Below are positions 47,172 through 58,683 of a stretch of DNA of 64,000 bases, one piece after another; position 1 is the first letter of the stretch; each line of letters begins with the position of its first letter. Below the pieces are notes generated by a model. The model had not been told where the DNA came from, searched no databases, and saw only the letters and a program-made list of their open reading frames with translations. Origin of the DNA: Panicum virgatum (Eukaryota > Streptophyta > Magnoliopsida > Poales > Poaceae); the NCBI RefSeq assembly GCF_016808335.1, contig NC_053144.1, forward strand, positions 18,956,403-19,020,402. The letters run 5' to 3'. A program made the translations under genes and the position numbers.

Positions 47172-47752
47172 CAGGGTTTTTTTTACCGACTGGTTTGACA
47201 AAACCGCCGCCCTCCGGTTCCGGTAAACCGGATCGGTTTGACCGGTTACGGAAAAAACCGGCCAAATTCAAATTTCAAACAAAAAACGGCAGTTCAACCG
47301 GTTTCTGCCGGTTAGCCGACCGGTTTGACCGGTTTATCGGTCCGGTTTGAGTGGTAACCGGTCAAATTTAATTTTTTTTTTTAGGTTTAAATTCAAATGC
47401 CCGCAAAGTATAATAACTGAATGTTTGTATAATATGTTTTAGCCTAAATGAACCCTCCAATTCTCTTTTGTACTACTTTTATATTAATATAATGTATAAC
47501 ATATTTTATATTGTATTTGTATATTTTTGTATGCACGTTTTTTTGTTTAACTTCAAATGCTCGCAAAGCATACTAAATGAACGAATATTTGAAAAAAATT
47601 GACATCATTAGATTCGTCGCAACTTGAAGTATTTTTAGAAAAAATTTAATTTTTTTTTATTTTTTTAAATTCAAATTTAAATTTTGAATTTGGACCGGTT
47701 TGACCTGTAACTGCCGTATCCGGACCGGTTCCGGTCGGGATTTAAAACCCTG
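47172..47752. mobile_element. hAT-like non-autonomous element
   Basis: A 581-bp element starting CAGGGTTTT and ending AAAACCCTG, flanked by a perfect 8-bp duplication GCCCGGAC (47164-47171 and 47753-47760). An 8-bp duplication and CAGGG ends are those of the hAT superfamily. The interior has many ACCGGTTT/AAACCGGT motifs near both ends, which may be subterminal transposase-binding repeats, and an AT-rich middle. No transposase is encoded. Confidence 0.88.
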
Positions 47753-47760
47753 GCCCGGAC

Positions 47761-48635
47761 GGCTGTGCGGAGTCAAGGACGGGAATCAATGCCGAGTAGC
47801 TGCACGGGTACGAAACCTTTTCAATGGAAAAGAGAAAGGCGGGCGTGGAAAATTAGATCCGGGGGGCGTTGATGATCGTACGGCGCCATTCAACTGGCTT
47901 CCAGGGAGAACGGACGGAAGGAGGTACGGTAAAAGAAATGGGAGGCTGGACTGAAATGAAACCCACGGATCCAACTCAATCCTTTTCTTGCGGGTTAGAG
48001 GAGAGCGTGTGCCGCCTGAATGAGACCTGAATCCCTTTCTCATGTTCCAGAAGGCGTCAAGCATTTCTTGGGAGGCAGAAGGGGTTTGCGCGCCACCTGA
48101 CTGGCTTCTGGACCCGAAATGATTTCGCAGGCATTATTTAGGATGTCCTGGGAAGAAGAACACACTGATGCAATGACAGTGCAGACGAGAAGCAATATTG
48201 AATGACTAAAAGGCTTATGCTACATTTCTGAATCGACCGGGCAACAATGGCAAGATAGCATTCAGTGAGACAACTCCTTATCTGGTTTACTGAATATGCA
48301 AGATATTAGCGAGCACATGCTCATAAATATACATTTACAGATGAAATCGAATTACACACAAATAAGTTACCGAAGATTAGATAATAACTCTTCTACGCTG
48401 TTAGAACACACAGCTATATGAACCTGACGACCTTTGTACAACACTGCCCCCTCCTTTCAGCCGAACAAAAAAAAACTAAAAGAAAAGATAAATAGCTTTC
48501 TTTATACTCATCATTGAGCAGCCGCTTTGATCCTCCAAGGTTATTCCGATACACTGTTCTTGATCGCCTTTACACAGCCTCCTTTTGTTTCCAAATGTAC
48601 AGTTTGTTTTTTTCACTATATAGTCTCACTTCACC
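47761..48635 (-). other. 3' region of the DUF641 gene
   Basis: No other coding region. Roughly 48240-48635 is AT-rich with T-rich stretches just past the DUF641 stop and is the likely 3' UTR and polyadenylation region of that gene; further left it is intergenic. Confidence 0.5.
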
Positions 48636-50063
48636 TCAAATTGAATCTATAACGTTGTCTTCCTCTTCCCTCTTCCCATGATCTAGATACACCCTACATT
48701 GGATCACTGTCCCTCCAAGCCTGAAGCCCGGCACAACTGTGAACCCAACCTTCGGCCGCCCTGGCTTCCCAAGCTCCCTGCTCCCTGAAAACCCCTTCGA
48801 CCGGACAATGTTCTCCATGTACACTGTTGAGAAATCCGTGCCCCGGCTGACCTGGAATATGGCGACGGCCGGATCATATGCCCAAGCTAACCTGTGGAGT
48901 GTCCATATTGAGCTTGCCATTACAACAAACAGCTCATAGAGTGGGCCAGCCACACTCATCACTGGCAAAGCCCCGCAGTCTGAATTCGCAAACAGCGAGG
49001 ACTCAATGCCAGGATGGATCAGCTGTTTGTACTTGCGGCCGCAAAATTGGGCAAACTCACAATCCGGGCTTGAATTCATGAGCTCCATGGGGTCTGCATC
49101 TGAGTGCTCGATGAATTGCTGCAGCGACTCGTTCCTACGGATTGCCAGCTCGATTCCTTCAAGCTCTGCGGAGTCAGCTGTGGCCCCAAATTCGTAGGAG
49201 TCGAATCCGTCGAACATGGAGAGGCAGACGCGGGAGAGCAGCGCGTAGCGGCAGTGGCCGGCCTTGGAGTAGGAAACGCCTGGGTAGGCAGCCGCCGCAG
49301 CCGCGGCCAGGTCCCACCCAGCGCACCGGAGGACCTCGGCGAGCGCGCGGGCGAATCGGTGTGCGACGCGGAGCGCGTCGCGGAGGACGGAGTCGAAGAC
49401 GCCCGCGGAGAGCATGGCGCCGACGGCGTCGCCGCCCGGCGGCGGCGCGAGCGCGCGGTCGAGGCGAGCCGACAGCCGCGCGTTGGCGTCGTCGAGCGCC
49501 TCGAGGTCCAGCCGCAGCGCGGCGGCCGCGGAGTCCTTGGCGTCGAGCGCGGCCTGCAGGCGGTTGACCACGGCGTCGAAGGACCGCAGCAGCCCCTGGT
49601 TCTCGCGCACCTGCGCCTCGAGGTGCGCCGTGAGGGTCCCGCCCCCGTCCGGCCCCGGCGCGTCCGCCGGAGCGCCCCACGCGATCCGCTTGAGCTCCGA
49701 CAGCCGCCGGAGGTGCGACACCGCGGCGGCGTCCGCGGCCGCCGCCGCCTCCGGCAGGAACGGCGCGTGGGCCGCCTGCAGGTGCAGGTACGCCGCCTGG
49801 AACGACGAGGCCGTCGCGAGCGCCGCCTCCACGGCGGCCTCCTGCCCGGACCCCGCCCGCCCGCCCCCGCCCCTGCCCCCGCCCGCGCTAGGGTTAGGGT
49901 TCAGCGGGTCGGGCTTCAGCACGACCACCCGCTGCCCCGCCAGGACCCCATCCGCGCCCGGCGCCGGGGAGCGCGCGAACCGGTCGGCGTCCTCGTACTC
50001 CTCGTCCTCGGCGAAGAACTCGATGGTCTTGGTCTTGAAAGCGAGCGCGAACTTGTGGAGCAT
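48636..50063 (-). CDS. DUF641 protein, GIL1/IRKI family
   Basis: A plant-specific protein of 475 aa from one exon. Characterised relatives are GIL1 (hypocotyl gravitropism in light) and IRKI (partner of the IRK receptor kinase); the molecular activity is unknown. The start MLHKFALAFKTKTIEFFAED is the conserved family N-terminus, followed by an acidic segment and GQRVVVLKPDP. The DUF641 region is about 74-210, with a coiled-coil-like heptad stretch at 145-205 (RENQGLLRSFDAVVNRLQ). The conserved C-terminal block runs from about 215 and includes YSKAGHCRYALLSRVCLSMF, CEFAQFCGRKYKQLIHPGIE, LHRLAWAYDPAVAIFQV and RPKVGFTVVPGFRLGGTVIQ. Glycine and alanine runs are grass-type GC-rich expansions. An in-frame upstream ATG at 50390 would add 109 residues; the family start at 50063 is preferred. 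No signal or membrane segment is seen. Confidence 0.9.
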   Translation of the reverse strand: MLHKFALAFKTKTIEFFAEDEEYEDADRFARSPAPGADGVLAGQRVVVLKPDPLNPNPSAGGGRGGGGRAGSGQEAAVEAALATASSFQAAYLHLQAAHAPFLPEAAAAADAAAVSHLRRLSELKRIAWGAPADAPGPDGGGTLTAHLEAQVRENQGLLRSFDAVVNRLQAALDAKDSAAAALRLDLEALDDANARLSARLDRALAPPPGGDAVGAMLSAGVFDSVLRDALRVAHRFARALAEVLRCAGWDLAAAAAAAYPGVSYSKAGHCRYALLSRVCLSMFDGFDSYEFGATADSAELEGIELAIRRNESLQQFIEHSDADPMELMNSSPDCEFAQFCGRKYKQLIHPGIESSLFANSDCGALPVMSVAGPLYELFVVMASSIWTLHRLAWAYDPAVAIFQVSRGTDFSTVYMENIVRSKGFSGSRELGKPGRPKVGFTVVPGFRLGGTVIQCRVYLDHGKREEEDNVIDSI

Positions 50064-50470
50064 TGCTGCGCCCGCCGCCGCGCCCCTCGGCCCACCCTCT
50101 CTGTCTCCGCCGCCGGGCGGGGCCGGGGATCGGCGACGCGAATTGCGGGAGCGCGGAGGTGGGGGGAGGAGGCGAGTGGTGGGTGGCGCGGGGCGGTGGG
50201 GCGGCGCGGGGTTGGGGGCGGTGTGGGGTGGAAGTGAGCGAGGAGTGGGGGGGATCTGGGAAGGAGAGCAAGAGAAGCAAGGCTGTCTCCGTCGGGAGAA
50301 GGGGGTGGTGGAATGGAAGGGGTGCGTGGAGGCAGGGTAGGTGTTCGGGGAAATATGCTTGTACGCTCGGGGAGGTCTCTGTTTTGCCATGGAAGAGATC
50401 GAGAGATGATGGGTGGGCGGTGGGGCAGGCGGGGGGCACTGGTCGACGCGCGTGCGTCGCCAGCCAACAG
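50064..50470 (-). promoter_or_regulatory. DUF641 5' leader and upstream region
   Basis: On the - strand this is C/T- and GC-rich, as in many grass 5' leaders. The frame is open in phase with the CDS back to an ATG at 50390. No clear TATA box was found before the MITE at 50471. Confidence 0.4.
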
Positions 50471-50795
50471 GGCCTTATTTGCTTTCAAAGCGCTACCTAG
50501 CGATACAAAAGAATCTCATATGTATAGTGTGCTAAATGAAGTCTATTTATAAAATTTTTTCAGAGATGAGTGTAATTTTTCGCGACGAATCTAATGATTT
50601 TAATTAATTAATGATTTGCTACAGTGATGCTACAGTAACCATCCTCTAATCGCGCGGTCAAATGCCTCGTTAGATTCTTCAGGGTCACTAGCACAGGGGT
50701 TCTGGAGTTAGTTTTGTAAACCGGCTTTAGTTGACACCGTAATTAACAGTCAAAGTGTCACTATTCACTAGCGCGCTACAAAACCAAACAGGGCC
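50471..50795. mobile_element. MITE, family B-related, near DUF641 5' end
   Basis: About 325 bp from GGCCTTATTTGCTTTCAAAG to CAAAACCAAACAGGGCC, a degenerate inverted repeat. It shares with the element at 2983 the blocks TGCTACAGTAACCATCCTCT and CTAAATGAAGTCTATTT (one inverted). The target duplication is not clear. It lies about 410 bp upstream of the DUF641 start and may supply upstream sequence to that gene. Confidence 0.65.
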
Positions 50796-52517
50796 AGGTA
50801 CGCTCCCGTTTTTTTTCCTTTCTCCGCCGCCCCCGCTGCCGACCGCCTCCTCCGACTCCGGCGGCCTCCGCTGCCTCCGCCACCGCCGCACTAACCAAGC
50901 ACGCCACCGCGCCGCCGTCGCGCCATCCAGTCGCCCCCGCCGCCGGCCACCGCCCACCGGTTGTTCGGCACCGCCCGGCCGGCGGTGCGGGGCGCTCCCG
51001 CGCCGCCGCTCCCTCCGCCGGACAACCCGCCTCCACCGCCGGGCCGCGCCACCCCTAGCCCCTTCCTCTATGGCCGGTGGCCATGGGAGCCGGCGAGCCA
51101 CCCCCACCCCCAGCAACCCGAATCATGAAGGCGGCCGCTCCGCCCACCTCCCACCCTCCCTGGCCGCCCCCTCCCCCCAAACCCTAGGTCGCAGCGGTGT
51201 CCAGAGGTTGAAGACGACGGGTTGGTCATGCCCGTTCGCCGCTTCCTCTAGCGGCGCACGAGCGTCGAATAAGAATTTCGGGGGCTGGCCCCATAGGTAA
51301 AAACACTAGCAGAAAACATTCCAGTTTCAGAGCCAGAAGTTTTGGAGTGTTTGCAAAAATTGGCAGAGCTCCTGCAATTTTAACTTTTGAAAAAGAAACA
51401 AGAGAAGATGTGAAGACTTGATTCATGCATAACATATGAAGATAAAAAAAAACTGCAATCCCACTAGATTTGTGCATTCAGAACCTCGAAGAAGAGCTTG
51501 ATGACTATAGTGATGTGTTCAATTATGCAAACTTTAGATTCAGATTGAACCTCTTTGAAACCTGGGCAGGAGCTTGAACTCGTAATATTAAAACCTCACT
51601 AAACTTTAGCACTATCATATATAAACAGGAGTGTTAATGGGGTGAGCTAAATTTTGATCAAGACTTAAAAAATTTAGCAATAGTATGAATGTTAATTAGT
51701 GCTGAAGTTGTAAACTTCAATCCATCCAAATAGATCCTTATTACATCAAACATTCAAACCTATGTGAGATTAACTTTAAAAAAAAAACCTATGTGAGATT
51801 GAAACACTTGAATTGCTGCCTTACTAGTCACTACCATAGATGGTCAATGGTCCCGTTGACTAACTGGCCTGCCTGGCTGGCTGGCCCTTTCTCAGAAAGG
51901 TGAGTTGCCGCATCGGAATGAGCTGGTAGAAGGCCAGACCGCCAGAAGCACTGAAGCAAGCAGCGACCACGCGGTGGCCAGGGCAGCAGCGCACCTAACT
52001 GCCTCTCCGGCCCCACGCGTCATGCTCTACCGGTTCAACGCTTGGAGGCTACCGCGGCAGCTCGGGCGTTCTTTAGTTCGTCCGCTTGCCTGCCTTTGTG
52101 AAAAAAAAAACTTGACCTGCGGTGTGAATGGTGAAGTGGATGGCTTTGTTCCGTTGCGCTCGCAAGGATTCAACTGTCACGGGCACGGATTCGGCGAGGT
52201 GGCGGCCTGGGTTGTTAGTCGATGAAAGCGACTCACACTCACACTCATACACACGCGCGTGCGCACACACGCACGCACACACAAACAGGGTTGCGGCTAG
52301 GGCTGGAAAAAAACTTGTTAAGCTGGCTCTTTCTGCGAGCTTGGATCTAGCTTCCTTCTTCTTTGCTACGGGCGACCGCAGTAATTAGTAGGAGGGAATG
52401 GTACACGCACCTGTTTCCCTTAGGCCTCCTCCAACAGAGGTCGACGTCACCAGCTAAATTAGTTTTTTAATCGGTGAACAGAGGTTGCTAGCGGTACAGC
52501 TCGCGCTAGGCGAGAAC
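50796..52517. other. Intergenic DNA, no supported gene
   Basis: 50.8-51.25 kb is GC-rich with overlapping frames on both strands. The rest is AT-rich, with a few low-complexity stretches such as the CA-rich repeat near 52230-52285. No family recognised. Confidence 0.5.
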
Positions 52518-53406
52518 AGGGTTTACTTTTTGTTTTTTTACCGAATCCCGCCAACTGCCGGAAACGAAATTTCGACCAAAATTTTACTAATTCCGAAAGG
52601 AAAGAGAATTTAAATTCAAAAAACGAAATTTCGATGAATTCCGACCGAAATTTCGGTGAATTCCGAACGAAATGGTGTCAGTTGTTATTTTTCTACTGCT
52701 TCGGAGGTCAAATGAAAAACTTTTGAATACCAACTTTGTTCAGTTTTTCGAGATCTACAACTTTTGTTTCAGAAACTTTTTCATTTGAGCAATGGTTTGA
52801 AAGTTATTTAATTATTTCAAAAATCACCAATTTAAAGTCTTGTCATTTCATGTGACAACTTCCATTTTCTCTCTTAGGTCTCAACTAGACTTTTATTATT
52901 TTTGTTATTGCGGATATGCCTATAAAATTTCAGGGACATTGGTTGATCCAATTGAAAGTTGTTTTAAATCCAGAACAAACATGATTTGAATTGGTTATCA
53001 ATTCATGTGACAGTATTTGAATTTTTTTTGGATTCAATTTGTATAGAGAATTCCTAAAATGCAATTTATATAGAGCGAGGAGGGGTCTGGCGAAATGCCG
53101 AGCTGCGTCGGATACTAAAAAACTATAAATTCTACCTCATTAGACTACAAATAACCTTGTTTTTCCACTAAAATATAATTTTAGCCTAGCAAATGATCTT
53201 AGATTTGAGTGTGTTCTAATCCTATTTGCTCAGAAGAACACCTAGTTTTTTATCATATTTTTTTCGAATTTTTTATAAATATTTTTGAATTTTAAATTTG
53301 AAAACGAAAATGGCGAAAAGTACCGGAATTTCATTTCCCGGTAACTAGCGGAAACGAAAAAAAAACCGAAATTTCGGCGAAATTTCACCGAAAAGTTAAA
53401 CCCTAG
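52518..53406. mobile_element. Possible second hAT-like element
   Basis: About 890 bp with AGGGTTTA at the left and TAAACCCT at the right. The flanks GCGAGAAC (52510-52517) and ACGAGAAC (53407-53414) match at seven of eight positions, consistent with an 8-bp duplication. Both subterminal regions carry many CGAAATTTCG palindromes, as possible transposase-binding repeats. No coding region. The exact ends are uncertain by a few bases. Confidence 0.6.
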
Positions 53407-53414
53407 ACGAGAAC

Positions 53415-53865
53415 ACTACCCGATGCAGCTCTCCTCACAAACACACATCCCAAGCTGCATTGCTGTTCTCCCTGCTACCCGTGATAATTGCGCATAGAGA
53501 TGTCGTGGCCGATCTTGACAGAAGAAGATTTCTATATTCCTGTTTCGTTCGTTTTCTCTCTTTCTTTGGAGAAGTGACGAGGGTTTGCAAGTGGAATGGA
53601 AGAAGACGACACTAGCTAGCTACTCAGCTAGCAGCACAGGTGCCACATCCGCCTCACAAGCAATGTGAAAGATGCTTCCGTCTAATTGTCTCGGCCTGCA
53701 AACCGAGAGCGCAGTCTCTCCCTCCAAATCTCATCCCCAAGAAACGCTAATGATTCCCGAAGATTTGTTAGTGCAAGATGACAGCAGCATAGGTGCCACA
53801 TCCTTCTCACGGCAGCAGTGCGTGCCGTGAGGATTCTCTTGTCTTCTCTGCAAATGGGCAGCGCA

Positions 53866-53931
<66 letters not shown>

Positions 53932-56900
53932 CCTCTCCCCATCCAGGCAGCTGCTAGCTCCGGATCTCCAACCGTACTGCCTGCCTCACTGAGTAAACGG
54001 GAGACTGATAGATTACCAGTGGCGAGTAGTTTGTGGTTCGCAGCATCAAGCTCCGCACCTGTGAATTCAATGATTGTTAGGTAGGGATAGATCAGACACG
54101 CACTGCTTGGTGGCTTGGTGCTTGCTCTCCCTTTTGTGCGCGGCGTGTGTGCTTTTGACTTTTTGGTACTTGGTGGGGTTACTTTAGCAAGTGTTAATCT
54201 GGCGATGGCCATAATTAAAGGTGCGAGGACATGCCGTTGCAGAGCTGCAGAGCTTGGGAGACTCTGGATAGAAAAGAAAAGCTAACCCTTTGACCTGGGG
54301 ATGTCTTGTTTAAGGCACGGCCTGCAGGGGTGCAGATCGGAAAGAGCGCTTTTCTATTCTGCGGTGATGGAGATGAAGTGGAGACAAATAGGAAAGTTCC
54401 ATCAGCTCAACGGCGGCTGAGGGCCTGAGGTGTTGGGTGTCTAATTATGATTTAATTAAATTTATTAGATCTGTCTCGTAATTTACAAGCAAACTATACA
54501 ATTAGATAATTATTTCGTTTAGATTTAATACTCATAAAATTTTTATTCGATGGGATAGTTTTGAAATTTTTAGTTTTGCAACTAAATAAACCGTCTGGAA
54601 CTCTGGATCTGCTCGGAATGCAGTACTTTCAGATTTCCACGGAGCAGGCATTGGTGTACGGGCAAAACGAGCGGATGGAACACACCAACGGTATGGAAGG
54701 GATAAAAGCCTCGCGGCATGGGGAACTGGGGATCACCGATCAGGCGATCACCCAAGTGCCCAACGCGCGTTTTGCTTGTTTTTTTTTGTGTGAACTGGGC
54801 TGTATATGCGCCCAATGGGCCCTGCAAATAGATTATGACGAGCTCCTTTTTGCTTTGTTTTGCTTGGTCCACGAAACTTGCGGGCTTAAACCAGGATCCT
54901 CCTGAAAAGAAACCACTTACCAGTGCATTATTGGTTTCGTCCTGTCGTATAAATTAAGCACATTCAAAAATTTCTTGTCGACTAAATAACAGTGACCACA
55001 ATTGGTTGTTACTGTCGTGTGAACGGCCGAGTTAGTAGGCAAGTACTCGTACCACCTTTGGCCGAGGCGACTCCTGAATCTGTCTCGCGCCCAGCCAGGA
55101 ATTTCACGGTTTATTACCACCAGGGGAGACAGCCCCAACAGGGAGACGACAGACGCGGGCCATCACTGCGCGTTGTGCTGGTGTACCACTACTACTGGGC
55201 TTGGCCTGGCGACCGCGAGCCCAGACGAGCGGTGTGGTACCGTGAAAGTCGGGTCCGTCTAGCCGGTCAAATTTGCTGCGTCGGCTGTGTCTGCAGGCAC
55301 CGCCTGTGCAGATCGCTGCATGCCTCCTGCTGCAGCAATCATCAGGGGATAAAAAAGCGACCGGCCCGGCGGCACAGGTAAATAAATACAGCAGGGTAAG
55401 AAAAGGAAACGGTAATTCGAAGTAGCCCCCGGCGGCAGATGCGCCGGATATAAGAACGGAGTTACGCAAGCGCTGGGTGTTGTGAAAAATTGCCTGCTTG
55501 GACCCAGATTCAGATACAGGGGCGAGGTCTGCAGTGCATGTGCCGCACTGATCCGATTCGTAACGGATTCCGTACGAAATGACTGCTGTCAAATCTGTTT
55601 GGATACTTCTAAGTTAGAGGTTAGAGTTAGTGACTCTGTTCATCTATATCCAGCCAATAGTATTTTTCTCTCACACCAAATCAGTACCAGCCACCAGTAT
55701 CAACCAGTCAACAGTACTTTTCTCTCACAATAAATCAGCATCAGCCACCAGCCACAGCCAGTATCTAGCTTATCAGAATCTCTGAACTAACTCTAACTAA
55801 CGAGGTGTTCAGATAAAAGAGTTAGATTGACAATAAATTCACATTTCTAATCATTTGGCCTGTTTCCAGCAGGTGTGAGAGAGCAGGGAAAATTAAAGGT
55901 GAAATAGCGGGCAAAATTATTTCGCGGAACCCCTTCCAAAAAGCTAAAAGAGCTATAGCGAAAGCTAAATCATTTAGCTGAATAATAAATAATCAATAAT
56001 TACACTAGAAGCATCATTAGTCTAACTCTCTAAAATAGACTCAACACGTCTCTTGACTGCCCAACTGCGCCCGTGCTGTTTTTCTATGGTCCATCTTAGT
56101 TATATTAATTCTTTATTTCTTTTGACTACATCTTTAGCAAGCATAGCGGACATTTATTATCACTAAATTATGTAAAAAAAACCCTTTAGCGGACATATCG
56201 GACAAATATTGTATAGCGTAACGGTAGATCTCCTAAAAAGCTAATAGCGTGCTATAGCGGGCTATTTTGTACATTGGGTGGACTCCACCTCGTCTAATCC
56301 CAATAAACACCATTTGGGGGATAGTTTTTTTAGATGTATTAGATGCATCTAACCCAATTTAACTCTCCTATTTGGATGTTTTAGGATTAGATGAACCCCA
56401 AAAAATACTAAATCTAAGTCTAACTCGGGCATCCAAACATGGCCAATGTGTGCTTGTTTGCAAGACCAATGGTACTGTCGTCTACACAGTGTTATTTGAA
56501 CATGTCTGTATTTCGTTTGCCCTGCTCCTGCTGTCACTGAACGGAAAAGCTCTGTCATATAAGAAGGATAAGAAAATGTAACAGTATATTACACGCCGAA
56601 GCGTACATCAACACCACACAAACAAACACACACAACACAATGCTACACCACCGCCACCTGGGAGAGGAGCTGAAAGTAAGCCGACGAAATCTGCACCGTC
56701 GTCGCCAATGCTATGCCACGCCAAAAACCGCAGCCCGCTGCAAGTCCGAGCGGCTACTAGTACTCCTCCACCACGGGGCCAACATCCGCAAGCCGCACAC
56801 ACATGACCATCGATCACCCAGTTCCAGCCTTGCATCAACAGAACACTCCCATCGCAGCATTATTGAAAAACACAGATTCTGGCCACTTTGCGTGGGGGCC

Positions 56901-57142
56901 TCGCCTCTCCCACCGCCTCATACTCCTCCGAGCAACCACCTTGAAGTGTACGGGGACTTCGCCACCCGCCACACTGGACACTGCTCTGCCAAGCATCCGA
57001 ACATCCGAAAACGCTTTGAGAGCATCGCCTACGCTATGCCATCGCCGAGGCCACCACTGCACCATACGCGGCATCATGAGGCATGCAGTACCCATGGACC
57101 CTCTGCACCTCGCCATGACGCGGCGTCTCCAGGGACATCTCC
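53415..57142. other. Intergenic DNA with repeat remnants
   Basis: No gene is supported. It contains (CT)n at 53869-53927 and an AT-rich worn MITE around 54427-54600. An element at about 55580-55800 has GTTAGAGTTAG and CTAACTCTAAC near its ends, and one at about 55902-56272 is rich in TATAGCG motifs and resembles a hAT-type remnant. The open frames at 55104-55592 and 56640-57221 have no recognisable domain and are not called. Confidence 0.5.
53869..53927. repeat. (CT)n microsatellite
   Basis: About 29 CT dinucleotides, the longest in the window. Confidence 0.95.
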
Positions 57143-58668
57143 GGTCCTTGAACTTGGCAGCGGGTGTCATTTCGATTCCCAAACTCCCAAAATTGCAAAT
57201 CTAGATCCCCAAATTTGTTAATTGGTTCACAGAAGATCCAAATCACCATTGTCCTTGTTAAACCGCCAGCGTGTCAAGCTGACTGGACAATGACATGGAC
57301 TTGACCTGTGGGACCCACATGTCAACACCTAATCGTGGTTGTGACGCTATATTACAGATAGACCCTTAGATCTAAAGTTTTCTTGCACCCATGTCCTTGA
57401 ATCTCTCGTTTCCCTTCCCTCACTCCTCTGTACGCAGGGAACCATGCCGAGCTGCTCGATCGGAGTGTGGTTCCGGCCGGCGGCAGAGCGGTGGGGGCCC
57501 GTGGCTAGCATGGCCTAGAGGAGCAGGTGCGCGTGACGGCGCAGCGCAAGGCCGTGCGCCCGCAGTCCACGATGAGCAGCAGCATGGCGGCGGCGACGGC
57601 ACCATGGATGAGCGCGGAAACTCGCGAACCGTGCAAGAACGAGGAGAGCACGAGCATCAGTGCATCACCTAGGTTTGATTTGAGCTGCGGGATGTGAAAA
57701 ACAGTGGCCGAAGCTAGGAGTTTGATGGTGAGGTGGAGGTGGACCGATATTGGAGGCCGACGGACGGGGAATCCTCGATTCCTAGCGAGGACGGAGTCGG
57801 AGCTCGTGTATGAGAGGTTGGGGAGGGAGCTAGGGAGGTGAGCGAGCCTCGAGTGCGGGGGATTTGAAATCCATGGAAGGAATCGAGTGGATTCGGCCGG
57901 CAATGGTGAGCTGCTAGAGCTCTGTTAATGGTGGATGGAAGAAGAAAGGGGAGGGCACGGGAGAAGGAGAGGGCTCGGCTTACCGCACGAGGATGGCGAG
58001 GAAAGGGGGCCATACTCTGGCAGCCGAGTAAAGGTCGCCGTACTCGGTGCCAGTTCGACGGCATGGGCGCACGGGCGTGTCGCGCCGCCGGAGTCGCCGC
58101 TGCCGTGATTAGTCGTCGCCGGCGTGCAAGGCTACTGCGGTGAGGGCGCGGCGCGTGCAGGGCCCACGGGCGCTGCTGCGGCGTGAGGAGGCATGGCCTG
58201 GTCGTGCGCGAGAGGGCAGGCGCACGGGGCCAGCGGCCGGCGGCGGGTGCGTGCGGGTGCCGCGGGCTCGGCGAGAAAGCGGCGCACGGGCGTGTGGAGG
58301 AGCTGCGGCGGCCGGCGACTGTGAAGCGGGCGCCTAAGGCACCCGACGCGGGTACGATGCCGGCGGTGGTACAAGCGTGCCACCCCGCCGGGCTCCCCTG
58401 GATGCGGGCAAGGCCCCGCCGGCAAGGAATGCCTTGCCGCCGCCATGCCGGCCATGGTTGTGAAAGGTGGAAGGAGGGAGGTGGATCTGACGTGTGGGCC
58501 CCACATGGCAGATCCATCTCATCGTCCAGCCAGCTTGACATAGTAGCGGTTTAATAAGAGCAATAGTGATTTGGACCTCCCATGAACCAATTAACAAGTT
58601 TGGGATCTAAATTTAGAATTTTGAGATTTTGGGGACCGAAATGACACCTGCTGCCAAGTTCAGAGACC
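57143..58668. mobile_element. Mutator-like element with long inverted repeats
   Basis: Inverted repeats of about 190 bp at roughly 80% identity by eye bound a 1.5-kb segment. The left end reads GGTCCTTGAACTTGGCAGCG; the right end, read inversely, GGTCTCTGAACTTGGCAGCA. Shared inner blocks include TTGTTAATTGGTTCA, GTCCAAATCAC and TGTCAAGCTG. The long repeats point to a Mutator-like element (MULE). No transposase was found; the interior is GC-rich, open in several frames. The 9-bp flanks do not match, so the copy is old or one border is wrong. It ends 16 bp beyond the SKS stop codon (downstream of the gene on the - strand), so the SKS 3' UTR must run into it. Confidence 0.72.
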
Positions 58669-58683
58669 CGCAGAAGTAATGCA

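Noticed and set aside
49104..50237. 377-codon + strand open frame
   Set aside because: It is a shadow of the GC-rich DUF641 coding strand, Arg/Gly-rich with no family match.
53682..54212. 176-codon - strand frame with Arg-Glu repeats
   Set aside because: The repeat is just the translated (CT)n tract and the flanking residues match nothing known.
56640..57221. 193-codon + strand open frame before the MULE
   Set aside because: Composition is His/Pro/Arg-rich, it runs into the MULE inverted repeat and no domain is recognisable.
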